This document shows, piece by piece, positions 9,014 to 17,225 of a stretch of 64,000 bases of DNA. Origin of the DNA: Affinirhizobium straminoryzae (GTDB taxonomy: Bacteria > Pseudomonadota > Alphaproteobacteria > Rhizobiales > Rhizobiaceae); assembly GCF_007004135.1 (NCBI RefSeq), contig NZ_VJMG01000028.1:1-64000 (forward strand), read 5' to 3'. The number at the start of each line of letters is the position of its first letter. Within the stretch, counting starts at the first letter, position 1. The notes below the pieces were generated by a model. It saw nothing but the letters and a program-made list of their open reading frames with translations. It had not been told where the DNA came from and searched no databases. Position numbers and translations under genes: made by a program.

Positions 9014-9897
9014 GGACGGGTTCCTTCGGAGGCCGGCGGGCTCGCCAGCACCTTGCGGCGACCGGCACCGCGGCGTTCGAGCGCGACCTTGGCAATGATG
9101 GTGAAGACGGCAATGACCGCCAGAATGGAGGCGGAGGCGAAGGCGCCGGCCGCCTGATAATCGTGATAGAGCAGCTCGATATGCAGCGGCAGCGTGTTGG
9201 TCTGGCCGCGAATATTGCCGGAGACGATGGAGACCGCGCCAAACTCGCCCATCACGCGGGCGTTGCAGAGCACGACGCCGTAGAGCAGCGCCCACTTGAT
9301 GTTGGGCAGCGTCACGGCCAGGAAGGTGCGCCAGCCGGAAGCCCCGAGCGAGGTTGCAGCCTCTTCCAGATCGCGGCCCTGCGCCTGCATCAGCGGGATC
9401 AGCTCGCGCGCCACGAAGGGGGCGGTCACGAACATGGAGGCGAGCACGATGCCGGGCAAGGCAAACAGGATCTTGATGTCATGCTGGTCGAGCCAGGGGC
9501 CGAACAGGCCCTGCAGGCCGTAGACGAAGAGATAGGCCACACCCGCCACAATGGGCGAGACGGAAAAGGGGATCTCGATCACCACCAGCAGCAGGCGCTT
9601 GCCGGGGAAATCGAACTTGGTGATCGACCAGGCGGCGGCGATCCCGAAGGCGGTGTTGACCGGCACGGCGATCAGCGCGGTGACGACCGTCATCATGATG
9701 GCGTGGCGGGTGTCGGGATGGGCAAGCGTGGCGATATAGGCCTGCCAGCCCTGCCGGAAGGCCTCGACACCGATAACGATCAGCGGCGCCAGGATCAGCA
9801 GCGCGCCTAGCACCAGCACGATGCCGATCAGGCTGCGGCGAAACAGCGGATGATCGCCGACGCGCGGCGGCTTGCGGCCATGACGGGTGTGGCTCAT
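9010..9897 (-). CDS. cysW: Sulfate ABC transporter permease
   Basis: Inner-membrane permease of 295 residues with about six membrane segments. The ATPase-contact loop is seen as EEAATSLGASGWRTFLAVTLPNIKWAL, followed by ARVMGEFGAVSIVSGNIRGQTNTLPL, which is diagnostic of CysW. It starts only three bases after cysT and overlaps cysA by four, so the three are one operon. Confidence 0.92.
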   Translation of the reverse strand: MSHTRHGRKPPRVGDHPLFRRSLIGIVLVLGALLILAPLIVIGVEAFRQGWQAYIATLAHPDTRHAIMMTVVTALIAVPVNTAFGIAAAWSITKFDFPGKRLLLVVIEIPFSVSPIVAGVAYLFVYGLQGLFGPWLDQHDIKILFALPGIVLASMFVTAPFVARELIPLMQAQGRDLEEAATSLGASGWRTFLAVTLPNIKWALLYGVVLCNARVMGEFGAVSIVSGNIRGQTNTLPLHIELLYHDYQAAGAFASASILAVIAVFTIIAKVALERRGAGRRKVLASPPASEGTRP

Positions 9898-9900
9898 GGT

Positions 9901-10722
9901 CTATCCCTTCACCGTATAGCGCAGCGCCCGCGCCTGCAGCGCATTCGTCACCGCCAGCATCAGGAAGGCAGCGATCAGCAGCACGGAAGCAATCGCCGCG
10001 GCCGCCTGATAGTCATATTCCTCCAGCCGGATGAAGATCAGCAGCGCGGTGATTTCCGTCTTCATCGGCTGGTTGCCGGCAATGAAGATGATCGCACCGA
10101 ATTCACCGAGCGAGCGGGCAAAGGACAGCGAGGTGCCGGCAAGCAGCGCGGGGCTCAGCAGCGGCAGGATGACCTTGCGGAAGATCGTAAAATCGGAACC
10201 GCCGAGCGACTGGGCCGCCTCCTCCAGCGCCGGATCGAGATCCTCCAGCACCGGCTGGACCGTGCGCACGATGAAGGGCAGGCTGGTGAAGGTCATGGCG
10301 ACCAGGATGCCGAGCGGCGTATAGGCAACGGAAATGCCGAGCGGCGCAAGGGCGGCGCCGAACCAGCCATGGACGGAAAACAGCGCGGTCAGCGAGATGC
10401 CGGCGACCGCCGTCGGCAGCGCAAAGGGCAGATCCACCATGGCATCGACGATGCGCCGGCCGGGAAAACGGTAGCGGGTCAGCACCCAGGCGAGCGCCAG
10501 CCCGAAGAACAGGTTGAAGACGGTGGCCCCCAGCGCCGCCAGAACGGTGACACGGTAGCTCGCCACCGCGCGCGGCGACGAGACGATCGACCAGTAATCC
10601 GCCGGACCGAGGCTGGCCGCCTTCACCGCCAGCGCCGCTAGCGGCAGCACCACGATCAGGCCGACATAAAAGAGAGTGAGCCCGAGCGACAGGCGCAGCC
10701 CGGGCAGGACATGGCGTTTCAC
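9901..10722 (-). CDS. cysT: Sulfate ABC transporter permease
   Basis: Second permease of the sulfate importer (also called cysU), 273 residues, with LPFALPTAVAGISLTALF and the contact loop EEAAQSLGGSDFTIFRKVILP, then FARSLGEFGAIIFIAGN. The start is GTG at 10722 with purine-rich GGGAAGCGG upstream. The open frame runs on to 10884, but that part overlaps the end of the binding-protein gene and an inter-gene hairpin and does not look like protein. Length with the GTG matches E. coli CysT. Confidence 0.9.
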   Translation of the reverse strand: MKRHVLPGLRLSLGLTLFYVGLIVVLPLAALAVKAASLGPADYWSIVSSPRAVASYRVTVLAALGATVFNLFFGLALAWVLTRYRFPGRRIVDAMVDLPFALPTAVAGISLTALFSVHGWFGAALAPLGISVAYTPLGILVAMTFTSLPFIVRTVQPVLEDLDPALEEAAQSLGGSDFTIFRKVILPLLSPALLAGTSLSFARSLGEFGAIIFIAGNQPMKTEITALLIFIRLEEYDYQAAAAIASVLLIAAFLMLAVTNALQARALRYTVKG

Positions 10723-10747
10723 GTTCCGCTTCCCGTATTCTCGCAGG

Positions 10748-10775
10748 AAACCCGGCAGGTTTCCCTGCCGGGTTT
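10748..10775 (-). terminator. Hairpin between sbp and cysT (attenuator or mRNA stabiliser)
   Basis: Perfect 11-base stem AAACCCGGCAG/CTGCCGGGTTT with a six-base loop, between the binding-protein stop and the permease start. Only a short T run follows on the minus strand, so partial termination or protection of the upstream message is more likely than a full stop. This would give more binding protein than membrane parts. Confidence 0.7.
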
Positions 10776-10801
10776 CGACCCTTGGGAGGTGATGATTATG
10801 C

Positions 10802-11788
10802 TCAACGGTTGCCGTACAGCTGGTCGAGCACCGCGCCGGAAGCGAAGTGATCCTTCTGGACCTTGTCCCAGCCGCCGAAGACATCCTCGACCTTCACGAG
10901 GCGGACGGCGGGGAAATCGGCGGCGAATTCGGCCTTGACCTTCGGATCCTGCACGCGGTGTCCGAACTGGGCCGCCACACGCTGGCCCTCCTCGCTGTAG
11001 AGGAAGGAGAGGTACTTTTTCGCCAGTTCCTCGGTCCCGTGCTTCTTGGCAACCTTGTCAACCACGGCGACGGGGAATTCGGCGAGCAGCGAGACGGACG
11101 GGATGACGCTTTCCACCTTGTCGGCGCCATACTGCTTGGCGATGCCGCGCGTTTCGGCCTCGAAGGTGATCAGCACGTCGCCGATCTGGCGCTCCACAAA
11201 GGTGGTGGTGGCGGCGCGTCCGCCGGTATCGAAGACCGGAACGTTGTCGAAGATCTTCTTCACGAAGGCTTCCACCTTCTTCTCGTCGCCGCCGAATGCT
11301 TCCTTCGCATAGGCGGTGGCGGCCAGATAGGTGTAACGGGCGTTGCCCGAGGTCTTCGGGTTGGGGAAGACAACCTTCACGTCATCGCGTGCGAGATCGT
11401 TCCAGTCCTTGATCTTCTTCGGATTGCCGGCGCGCACCAGGAAGGAGGGGAAGGAATAGAAGGGCGAGGCCGCATTGGGGAAGTTCTTCTGCCAGTCCTT
11501 CGAGACAAAGCCCTGCTTCACCAGAAAATCGATGTCTGTCACCTGGTTGAAGGTGACGACGTCGGCTTCCAGGCCCTCCACGATGGCACGGGCCTGCTTG
11601 GAGGTGCCGGCGTGCGACTGGTCGATGGTGACGCCCGGATTCTGCTTGATGAAAGCTTCGTTTTCGGCAGCAAACAGTTCGCGGGCCACATCGTAGGAGG
11701 CGTTCAGCAGCTTGTTCGGCTGTTCAGCCAGCGCCGGCGCGGCAAGAAGGGCGGCGAGCGCGGTGCCGAGGATCAGAAGGCGGTTCAT
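10802..11788 (-). CDS. sbp: Sulfate-binding protein
   Basis: Periplasmic sulfate-binding protein of 328 residues. Signal peptide at 1-21 (LAALLAAPALA then EQPN). Family motifs: LLNASYDVARELFAAENEAF, QSHAGTSKQARAIVEGLEADVVTF and VFPNPKTSGNARYTYLAATAYA, which line the sulfate site. First gene of the sbp-cysT-cysW-cysA transcript. The region upstream (11789-11908) must hold the promoter, but no clear -35/-10 pair or CysB/CysR-type site could be picked out by eye. Confidence 0.93.
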   Translation of the reverse strand: MNRLLILGTALAALLAAPALAEQPNKLLNASYDVARELFAAENEAFIKQNPGVTIDQSHAGTSKQARAIVEGLEADVVTFNQVTDIDFLVKQGFVSKDWQKNFPNAASPFYSFPSFLVRAGNPKKIKDWNDLARDDVKVVFPNPKTSGNARYTYLAATAYAKEAFGGDEKKVEAFVKKIFDNVPVFDTGGRAATTTFVERQIGDVLITFEAETRGIAKQYGADKVESVIPSVSLLAEFPVAVVDKVAKKHGTEELAKKYLSFLYSEEGQRVAAQFGHRVQDPKVKAEFAADFPAVRLVKVEDVFGGWDKVQKDHFASGAVLDQLYGNR

Positions 11789-11908
11789 GCAGGTCTCCGG
11801 TCATGTTCAGTGACCCGGACTCTAGCCGTTCGCCTCTGCTGAAACGAGAAACCGCCAACCTGCCGTTGACCGCGGAAGAGGAAATTTCCACTCATTCGGC
11901 AACCAAAC

Positions 11909-11979
11909 GGCGATGCCCGTTCCAGCGGGTCGGAACGGGCATCGCCGATATCTCCGGGCGGCAGGGGTGCGCCGCCCGG
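11909..11979 (-). terminator. Two consecutive hairpins closing the RND efflux operon
   Basis: Going along the minus strand after the efflux gene stop, a perfect nine-base stem (11954-11979, CCGGGCGGC/GCCGCCCGG) is followed by a perfect 15-base stem (11909-11946, GGCGATGCCCGTTCC with its complement) and GTTTGGTT. The second is the better terminator. Either could also end antisense transcription coming from the sbp side. Confidence 0.75.
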
Positions 11980-11988
11980 AAGATCGCA

Positions 11989-14900
11989 TCACTCGGCAGC
12001 AGGGCTCAGGCCGAGCGAGAGCTGATCCTCCCGCCGGTCATCATTGTCGCCCCGGGCGTGTCCCGACGAAGAAGGCTCGCGGCCGAAGAACAGGGCATAG
12101 CCGGCCGGCAGCACGAGGATGGTGAGCAGCGTCGCGACCAGGATGCCGCCCATCATCGCATAGGCGAGCGGACCCCAGAACAGGCCGCGCGAGATCGGAA
12201 TCAGCGCCAGCACCGCAACCAGCGCCGTCAGCATGATCGGCCGGAAGCGCCGCACGGCGGAGCCGACGATCGCCTCGCGCCGCGGCATGCCGCTCGCAAT
12301 ATCCTGGTCGATCTGGTCGACGAGGATGATCGAGTTGCGGATAATGATGCCGAGCAGCGCGATGACGCCGAGGATCGCCACGAAGCCGAACGGCGCGCCG
12401 GTGATCAACAGGGCGGCAGCCGCCCCGATGATGCCGAGCGGCCCGGTCGCCAGCACCAGCATGGCCTTGCCGAAATGCTGCAGCTGGATCATAAGCAGCA
12501 CCAGGATGACGAACAGCATCACCGGCGCCTTGGCGGCAATCGACATCTGGCTTTCGGCGGCATCTTCCGCCCCACCCTGGATCTCGATCTTGTAGCCGGC
12601 CGGCAGCTTTTCGCGCAAATCCGCCATGCCCTGATACATCTTCATCGAGAGGTCGTTGGGCTCGATCCCGTCCGGCACGGTCGCCTTGACGGTAATCGTC
12701 GGCAGGCGATCGCGCCGCCATTCGATGCCGTTCTCCTGCACGGGCACCACATGGGCGATCTGCGAGACGGGCACGAAGGCACCGCTGTCGGTCGGAATGT
12801 AGACGCTCTCCACGGCATCCAGCAGGCTGCGGGTGGCGGCCGGTTCGCGGGCCACGATGGAGACGGTTTCCTCGCCATCGCGGAACTGGCCAAGCTCGGC
12901 TCCGGTCACGGAGGCATACAGCATCTGGCGGACGCGCTGCGAGGAGACGCCGAGCGCCCGGGCGCGGTCCTGATCGATGACAAGCTTCATCGTCGTCACA
13001 GGCTCCAGCCAGTCGTCATGGATGGTGCCGAGCAGCGGGTTGTCGTGGAAGCGCTGCGTCACCTGATCGGCGATCTTCTGCACCTCGGCACGGTCCGGAC
13101 CGGTGACGCGCATCTGCACGGCCCAGCCGACCGGCGGCCCGAGGAAAAGACGATCCACCTTGCCGCGCACCGTCGGGAAATCCTCCGCCAGGATCTTGCG
13201 CAGCTTCAGGATCAGCCGCTCCCGCTGTTCCAGCCCGTTCGACATCACGAGCAACTGGGCGAAGTTCGGGTTGCGCAGCTGCTGGTCGAGCGGCAGGAAG
13301 AAGCGCGGCGCGCCTTCGCCGATGAAGGTGGCGACGAACTTCTTGTCGGGATCGTCCATGATCTTCTCTTCGAGCGCCTTGGCCTGACGCTCCACCTCAC
13401 CGATCGCAGTTCCTTCCGGCAGCCACATGTCGACCAGGATTTCCGGGCGCGAGGACTGCGGGAAGAAGCTCTGCGGAATGAACTGGAAGGCCCAGAGGCT
13501 GGTGCCGAAGGTGAGGAAGGTCGCCATCAGCACGATCAGCCGGTGGCGCACGCACCAGGCCACCGTGGCGCGCAGGCCGCGATAGAAGCGCGTGTCGTAG
13601 ACATCGTGATGCGTGCCGGCATGCGCCCGTTGCTTCAGGATCATGTAGCCGAGCCAGGGCGTGAAATAGACCGCGACGAACCACGAGGTGACGAGCGCGA
13701 TGCCGACCACGTAGAACAGCGAGCGGACATATTCGCCGGCAGTGGAATCCGCGAAACCGACCGGGATGAAGCCCGCGGTGGTGATCAGCGTGCCGGTCAG
13801 CATGGGAAAGGCCGTGGAGGAATAGGCGAAGGTCGCCGCATCGAGCTTTTCCAGCCCCTCCTCCAGCTTGCGCTCCATCATCTCGACCACGATCATGGCA
13901 TCATCGACCAGAAGGCCGAGCGCGATGATGAGCGCACCAAGCGAGATGCGCTGCAACTCGATGCCCAGTTCGTACATGATGGCAAGCGTGGCGGCGAGCA
14001 CCAGCGGAATGGAGATGGCGATCACGATGCCGGAGCGCCAGCCGATCGACAGCAGCGAGACGACGAGAACGATCACCAGCGCTTCCAGGAGCGCCTGCGT
14101 GAATTCGCCGATCGCCTCATGCACGACCTCCGGCTGGTTGGCGATCTGCTCGACAGACACACCGACCGGCAGTGCGACCTCGAAGCGCTTGTAGGTCTCG
14201 TCCACCCAGGTTCCGACATCGGTCACCTTGTAGCCGTTCTGCATGACGACGCCGACTTCCACCGCATCCTTGCCGTTGAAGCGGAACTTGCGATCGTAAG
14301 GATCGACGAGACCACGGGAAACGGTGGCGATATCACCCAGACGGAACACCTGCGCGCCGCTGCGGATGCGCAGTTCCCGCACGTCTTCCGGTGTGCGCAC
14401 GCCGCCTTCCACGGTGATGCGCACCGAGCGGCTCGCGGTCTGCACCGTGCCGGCCGGATCCATGTCGTTCTGGCCGGCCAGCGCGCTCTTGACGTCGTTC
14501 AGCGTCAGCTGACGCTCGGCGAGCGCTTTCGACGAGATATCGATATAGATCCGCTCCGGCTGGTCGCCGAGGATCGACACCTTCTCGACGCCCCTGGTGG
14601 CGAGCAGCATGTCGCGCGCCTGGATGGCGAACTGCTTCAGTTCCGGATAGGAATAGCCGTCGCCGGTGATGGCATGCAGCGTCACATAGGTATCGCCGAA
14701 CTCATCGTTGAAATAGGGGCCGAGAAGGCCGCTCGGAAGATCCTGCTCGATGTCGCCTATCTTCTTGCGCACCTGATAGAAGGCATCCTTCACCTGGGCC
14801 GCGTTGGTGTTGCCCTTGATCTGGATGGTGGTGATGGAGAAGCCCGCGCGGGTATAGGATTTCACCCAGTCGAGATGCGGGGTTTCCTGCAGCTTGCGCT

Positions 14901-15141
14901 CGATCTTGTTGACCACCTGATCCTGCATTTCCTCGATGGAGGCGCCCGGCCAGACGGCCTGCACCACCATGACGCGGAAGGTGAAATCGGGATCTTCCTT
15001 CTGGCCCATGTTCATGATGCCAAGACCACCGATGATGATGATCAGGCCGAACAGGAAGCGGCCGATGCTCGGATGGGCAATCGCCCAGCGAGACAGGTTG
15101 AATGGCTTCTTGCCGGAAGCCGTCGTGCGAGAGGCGCTCAT
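11989..15141 (-). CDS. RND-family multidrug efflux permease
   Basis: Inner-membrane proton-drug antiporter of 1050 residues, the AcrB/MexB class size. It has a first membrane helix (FLFGLIIIIGGLGIM), two large periplasmic loops and two six-helix bundles. The proton-relay aspartates sit in LGLLVDDAMIVVEMMERKL (about residue 410); conserved TM11 region IALLGIIIRNSIILVDQIDQ is near residue 970. The early motif EDPDFTFRVMVVQAVWPGAS is typical. It lies 30 bases after the adaptor gene. No outer-membrane factor is encoded nearby, so a TolC-like protein from elsewhere must complete the pump. Substrates cannot be told. Confidence 0.93.
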   Translation of the reverse strand: MSASRTTASGKKPFNLSRWAIAHPSIGRFLFGLIIIIGGLGIMNMGQKEDPDFTFRVMVVQAVWPGASIEEMQDQVVNKIERKLQETPHLDWVKSYTRAGFSITTIQIKGNTNAAQVKDAFYQVRKKIGDIEQDLPSGLLGPYFNDEFGDTYVTLHAITGDGYSYPELKQFAIQARDMLLATRGVEKVSILGDQPERIYIDISSKALAERQLTLNDVKSALAGQNDMDPAGTVQTASRSVRITVEGGVRTPEDVRELRIRSGAQVFRLGDIATVSRGLVDPYDRKFRFNGKDAVEVGVVMQNGYKVTDVGTWVDETYKRFEVALPVGVSVEQIANQPEVVHEAIGEFTQALLEALVIVLVVSLLSIGWRSGIVIAISIPLVLAATLAIMYELGIELQRISLGALIIALGLLVDDAMIVVEMMERKLEEGLEKLDAATFAYSSTAFPMLTGTLITTAGFIPVGFADSTAGEYVRSLFYVVGIALVTSWFVAVYFTPWLGYMILKQRAHAGTHHDVYDTRFYRGLRATVAWCVRHRLIVLMATFLTFGTSLWAFQFIPQSFFPQSSRPEILVDMWLPEGTAIGEVERQAKALEEKIMDDPDKKFVATFIGEGAPRFFLPLDQQLRNPNFAQLLVMSNGLEQRERLILKLRKILAEDFPTVRGKVDRLFLGPPVGWAVQMRVTGPDRAEVQKIADQVTQRFHDNPLLGTIHDDWLEPVTTMKLVIDQDRARALGVSSQRVRQMLYASVTGAELGQFRDGEETVSIVAREPAATRSLLDAVESVYIPTDSGAFVPVSQIAHVVPVQENGIEWRRDRLPTITVKATVPDGIEPNDLSMKMYQGMADLREKLPAGYKIEIQGGAEDAAESQMSIAAKAPVMLFVILVLLMIQLQHFGKAMLVLATGPLGIIGAAAALLITGAPFGFVAILGVIALLGIIIRNSIILVDQIDQDIASGMPRREAIVGSAVRRFRPIMLTALVAVLALIPISRGLFWGPLAYAMMGGILVATLLTILVLPAGYALFFGREPSSSGHARGDNDDRREDQLSLGLSPAAE

Positions 15142-15171
15142 GGTGTGCGTTTCCTGGTGTGGACGGCGGGA

Positions 15172-16308
15172 TCAGGATTGCTGCGGCTGGCCGGCGGCGG
15201 CCGGCTCCTGCGCGTTCTCGACCTCTCCTTCGGAAAGGCGCACCTTCATGTCCTCACGCATGAACTGCGTGCCGGCGGCCACCACCAGATCGCCGGCGGC
15301 AATGCCATCGGTGACGCGGACGCCATCTCCGGCAAAGCCGGCCACGGTGACGGCACGTGGATGCACCGTCTGCGTCTTGCGGTCCACCAGCCAGACCACG
15401 GCGCGGTCGGACTGGCGCGACAGGGCGGCAAGCGGCAGCACATAGGCGGGCTTGGCATCATCCGCCCTGACGCTGACCGTCGCCGTCATCCCGAGGCGGA
15501 CGTTCGGGTCGTCCGGCAGGCTGACCCGCACGGCAAAGGTGCGCGACTGGCTGTCGGCACTGCCGGCAACCTCGCGGACCTTGCCCTCCAGCGACAGCCC
15601 GCTGTTCGACCAGAAACCGGCCTTTACCACCTTGCCCGGCCGGAATTCGGCAATGTCGTTTTCCGGCACGGCAATCGCCACTTCCTTGGCGCCGTCGCGG
15701 GCGAGCGTGACCACCGGCGAACCGGCGGCCAGCACCTGCCCGGCCTCGGCGCTGGTGGCCGTCACGATACCATCCACATCGGCGGTGAGCGTCGTGTAGG
15801 CCACGCGGTTCTGCGCCTGTTCCAGCGCGGATTTCGCCGCATCGCGGGAGGCGACCGCCTGCTCGTGCGACAGCTGGCTCTGCTCCAGCGTCGATTGCGA
15901 GGTGATGCTCTTTTCCTGCAGCACCTGGGCACGGTTCAGAGCCAGGCGGGAAATTTCCACCTGCTTTTCGGCGGAGGCGAGCTGGGCCTCGGCCTGGCGG
16001 ACGGAAAGCTCGTAATCGACGGGATCGAGGCGGGCGAGCACATCGCCCGGCTTGACGCGCTGTCCGACATCGACCAGCCGCTGGGTGACCTTGCCATCGA
16101 CGCGGAAGCCCATGGCGATCTCGGTGCGGGCCCGCACGGCGCCGGAATACTGCATCTGGCGGCCTTCGTCGGGCTTTGCCACCTCGACCACCTTGACCGG
16201 GCGGATGATCGTTTCCGTCTCCGCCTTCTGCTGATTGCAGCCTGCCAGTCCGACAAGGACGAGGCCAAGCCCGATATTCTTCCAGTTCGCCAGTCCCCTG
16301 ATCGACAT
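15172..16308 (-). CDS. RND efflux periplasmic adaptor lipoprotein
   Basis: Membrane-fusion protein of 378 residues linking the RND pump to an outer-membrane channel. A lipoprotein signal ends in the lipobox LAGC (Cys near residue 24). Then come a lipoyl half-motif with GFRVDGKVTQRLVDVGQRVK, an alpha-helical hairpin (about 100-165, rich in Ala, Gln, Glu), the second lipoyl half DGIVTATSAEAGQVLAAG, and beta-barrel and membrane-proximal parts. TAGGAGC precedes the ATG. Same strand and order as tetR and the pump, so probably one operon. Confidence 0.92.
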   Translation of the reverse strand: MSIRGLANWKNIGLGLVLVGLAGCNQQKAETETIIRPVKVVEVAKPDEGRQMQYSGAVRARTEIAMGFRVDGKVTQRLVDVGQRVKPGDVLARLDPVDYELSVRQAEAQLASAEKQVEISRLALNRAQVLQEKSITSQSTLEQSQLSHEQAVASRDAAKSALEQAQNRVAYTTLTADVDGIVTATSAEAGQVLAAGSPVVTLARDGAKEVAIAVPENDIAEFRPGKVVKAGFWSNSGLSLEGKVREVAGSADSQSRTFAVRVSLPDDPNVRLGMTATVSVRADDAKPAYVLPLAALSRQSDRAVVWLVDRKTQTVHPRAVTVAGFAGDGVRVTDGIAAGDLVVAAGTQFMREDMKVRLSEGEVENAQEPAAAGQPQQS

Positions 16309-16426
16309 GTTCGGCTCCTACCGACGAAATGACCCCCCTGCGGGTCGAGATGACCTGAGCCGGACCGACAGAGGGGCATCATGCCCGCCTCCGGAACGGC
16401 GTGAAACACATGCAACAATCCCATCG

Positions 16427-16449
16427 GGCGGGTCTGGTACGGACCCGCC
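16427..16449 (-). terminator. Hairpin just after the tetR gene
   Basis: Eight-base stem GGCGGGTC/GACCCGCC with a seven-base loop, seven bases beyond the tetR stop. No T run follows, so it may only weaken read-through from tetR into the efflux genes. Confidence 0.4.
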
Positions 16450-16455
16450 ACGGCA

Positions 16456-17061
16456 TCACTTCAATGCACGGATCATGTATTCGGCGAGCACCAGAGGTTC
16501 GACCTCATCCTCACCCCTGCCTTTCTTGGCCACCAGTTGCGGATGGCACAGGGTGACGCCGAAACAGATGAAACATTCGGCGGCAACCATGGGGTCCTGC
16601 GTGCGAAACTCGCCGGCATCGATCCCCTCGCGAATAAGCCCGGCCAGAAGATGCCGGATACGCGTCAGATGCTCCTCGATGACCGGCCATTGCTGGTCGA
16701 GCGCGACCAGCACCATTTCATGGACCCGCTCCTCTTCCAGCATCGTCTCGACGGTGATGCGATGCATCAGGATCAAGTGACTCTTCAGCCGCTCCTCGAC
16801 CGAGCCGGGGCCTGCGGCATTGGCCTTCAGCGCCTCGTACTGCACGCTCAGCATGCGCCTTGCGAGCGCCTGATGGATCTCGGCCTTGGAGGAAAAGAAG
16901 CGATAGATATTGGCCGGCGACATCGACAGGTCGCGCGCAATGTCAGCCACATTGGTCTTCGAGTAGCCGTAATGCTTGAAGAGGCGCTCCGCCGTATCGA
17001 GGATCTTCTCGACATTCTCCTGGCGCAACGCGTCAACGACCTGACTGGAAAGATCACTCAT
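16456..17061 (-). CDS. TetR-family regulator of the efflux operon
   Basis: Repressor of about 201 residues. The N-terminal helix-turn-helix reads ILDTAERLFKHYGYSKTNVADIARDLSMSPANIYRFFSSK (about residues 20-60), with TNVADIA and NIYRFF in recognition positions. The C-terminal ligand domain is all-helical with several Cys and Met residues. ATG at 17061 is used; a GTG nine bases earlier is possible. It is followed on the same strand by the adaptor and pump genes and preceded by a near-perfect palindrome, so it probably represses itself and the pump. Confidence 0.88.
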   Translation of the reverse strand: MSDLSSQVVDALRQENVEKILDTAERLFKHYGYSKTNVADIARDLSMSPANIYRFFSSKAEIHQALARRMLSVQYEALKANAAGPGSVEERLKSHLILMHRITVETMLEEERVHEMVLVALDQQWPVIEEHLTRIRHLLAGLIREGIDAGEFRTQDPMVAAECFICFGVTLCHPQLVAKKGRGEDEVEPLVLAEYMIRALK

Positions 17062-17079
17062 GATAGACACCGAATGATG

Positions 17080-17105
17080 ACTGACGAATTTTGAATTTCG
17101 TCAGT
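17080..17105. promoter_or_regulatory. TetR-type operator upstream of the efflux regulator
   Basis: A 26-base inverted repeat with nine-base perfect arms ACTGACGAA and TTCGTCAGT and an eight-base AT-rich centre, 19 bases before the tetR ATG. TATAAG and TTATAA on the minus strand just upstream could be a -10. A one-mismatch half-site, ACCGACGAA, lies at 16320-16328 beside the adaptor start. Size and position match autoregulation by TetR proteins. Confidence 0.75.
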
Positions 17106-17157
17106 TATAACGTCTTATACCTTTCTGTCAATCATCCGGATTTTTTCGATCTGTGAT

Positions 17158-17182
17158 GGAACCTTCCGCACTGCCGGCAGTT
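17158..17182 (+). promoter_or_regulatory. Possible EcfG promoter for the PAS hybrid kinase
   Basis: GGAAC, 16 bases, AGTT. The -35 is exact; the -10 differs from CGTT at the first base. It lies 44 bases before the kinase ATG. Confidence 0.45.
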
Positions 17183-17225
17183 CGCAAGAGCCGCGGGGTG
17201 GGTGATATGCGGAGGGGACCTGATC

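Noticed and set aside
7991..9295. Longer cysA frame starting at 9295
   Set aside because: The extra 94 residues come from cysW read in another frame; ATG 9013 in the ATGA overlap gives the normal protein.
11803..16332. 1509-codon plus-strand open frame
   Set aside because: It lies antisense to the RND pump and adaptor, both of which have clear family motifs. Long antisense frames are expected in GC-rich DNA; the translation has no domain and is His/Arg-rich.
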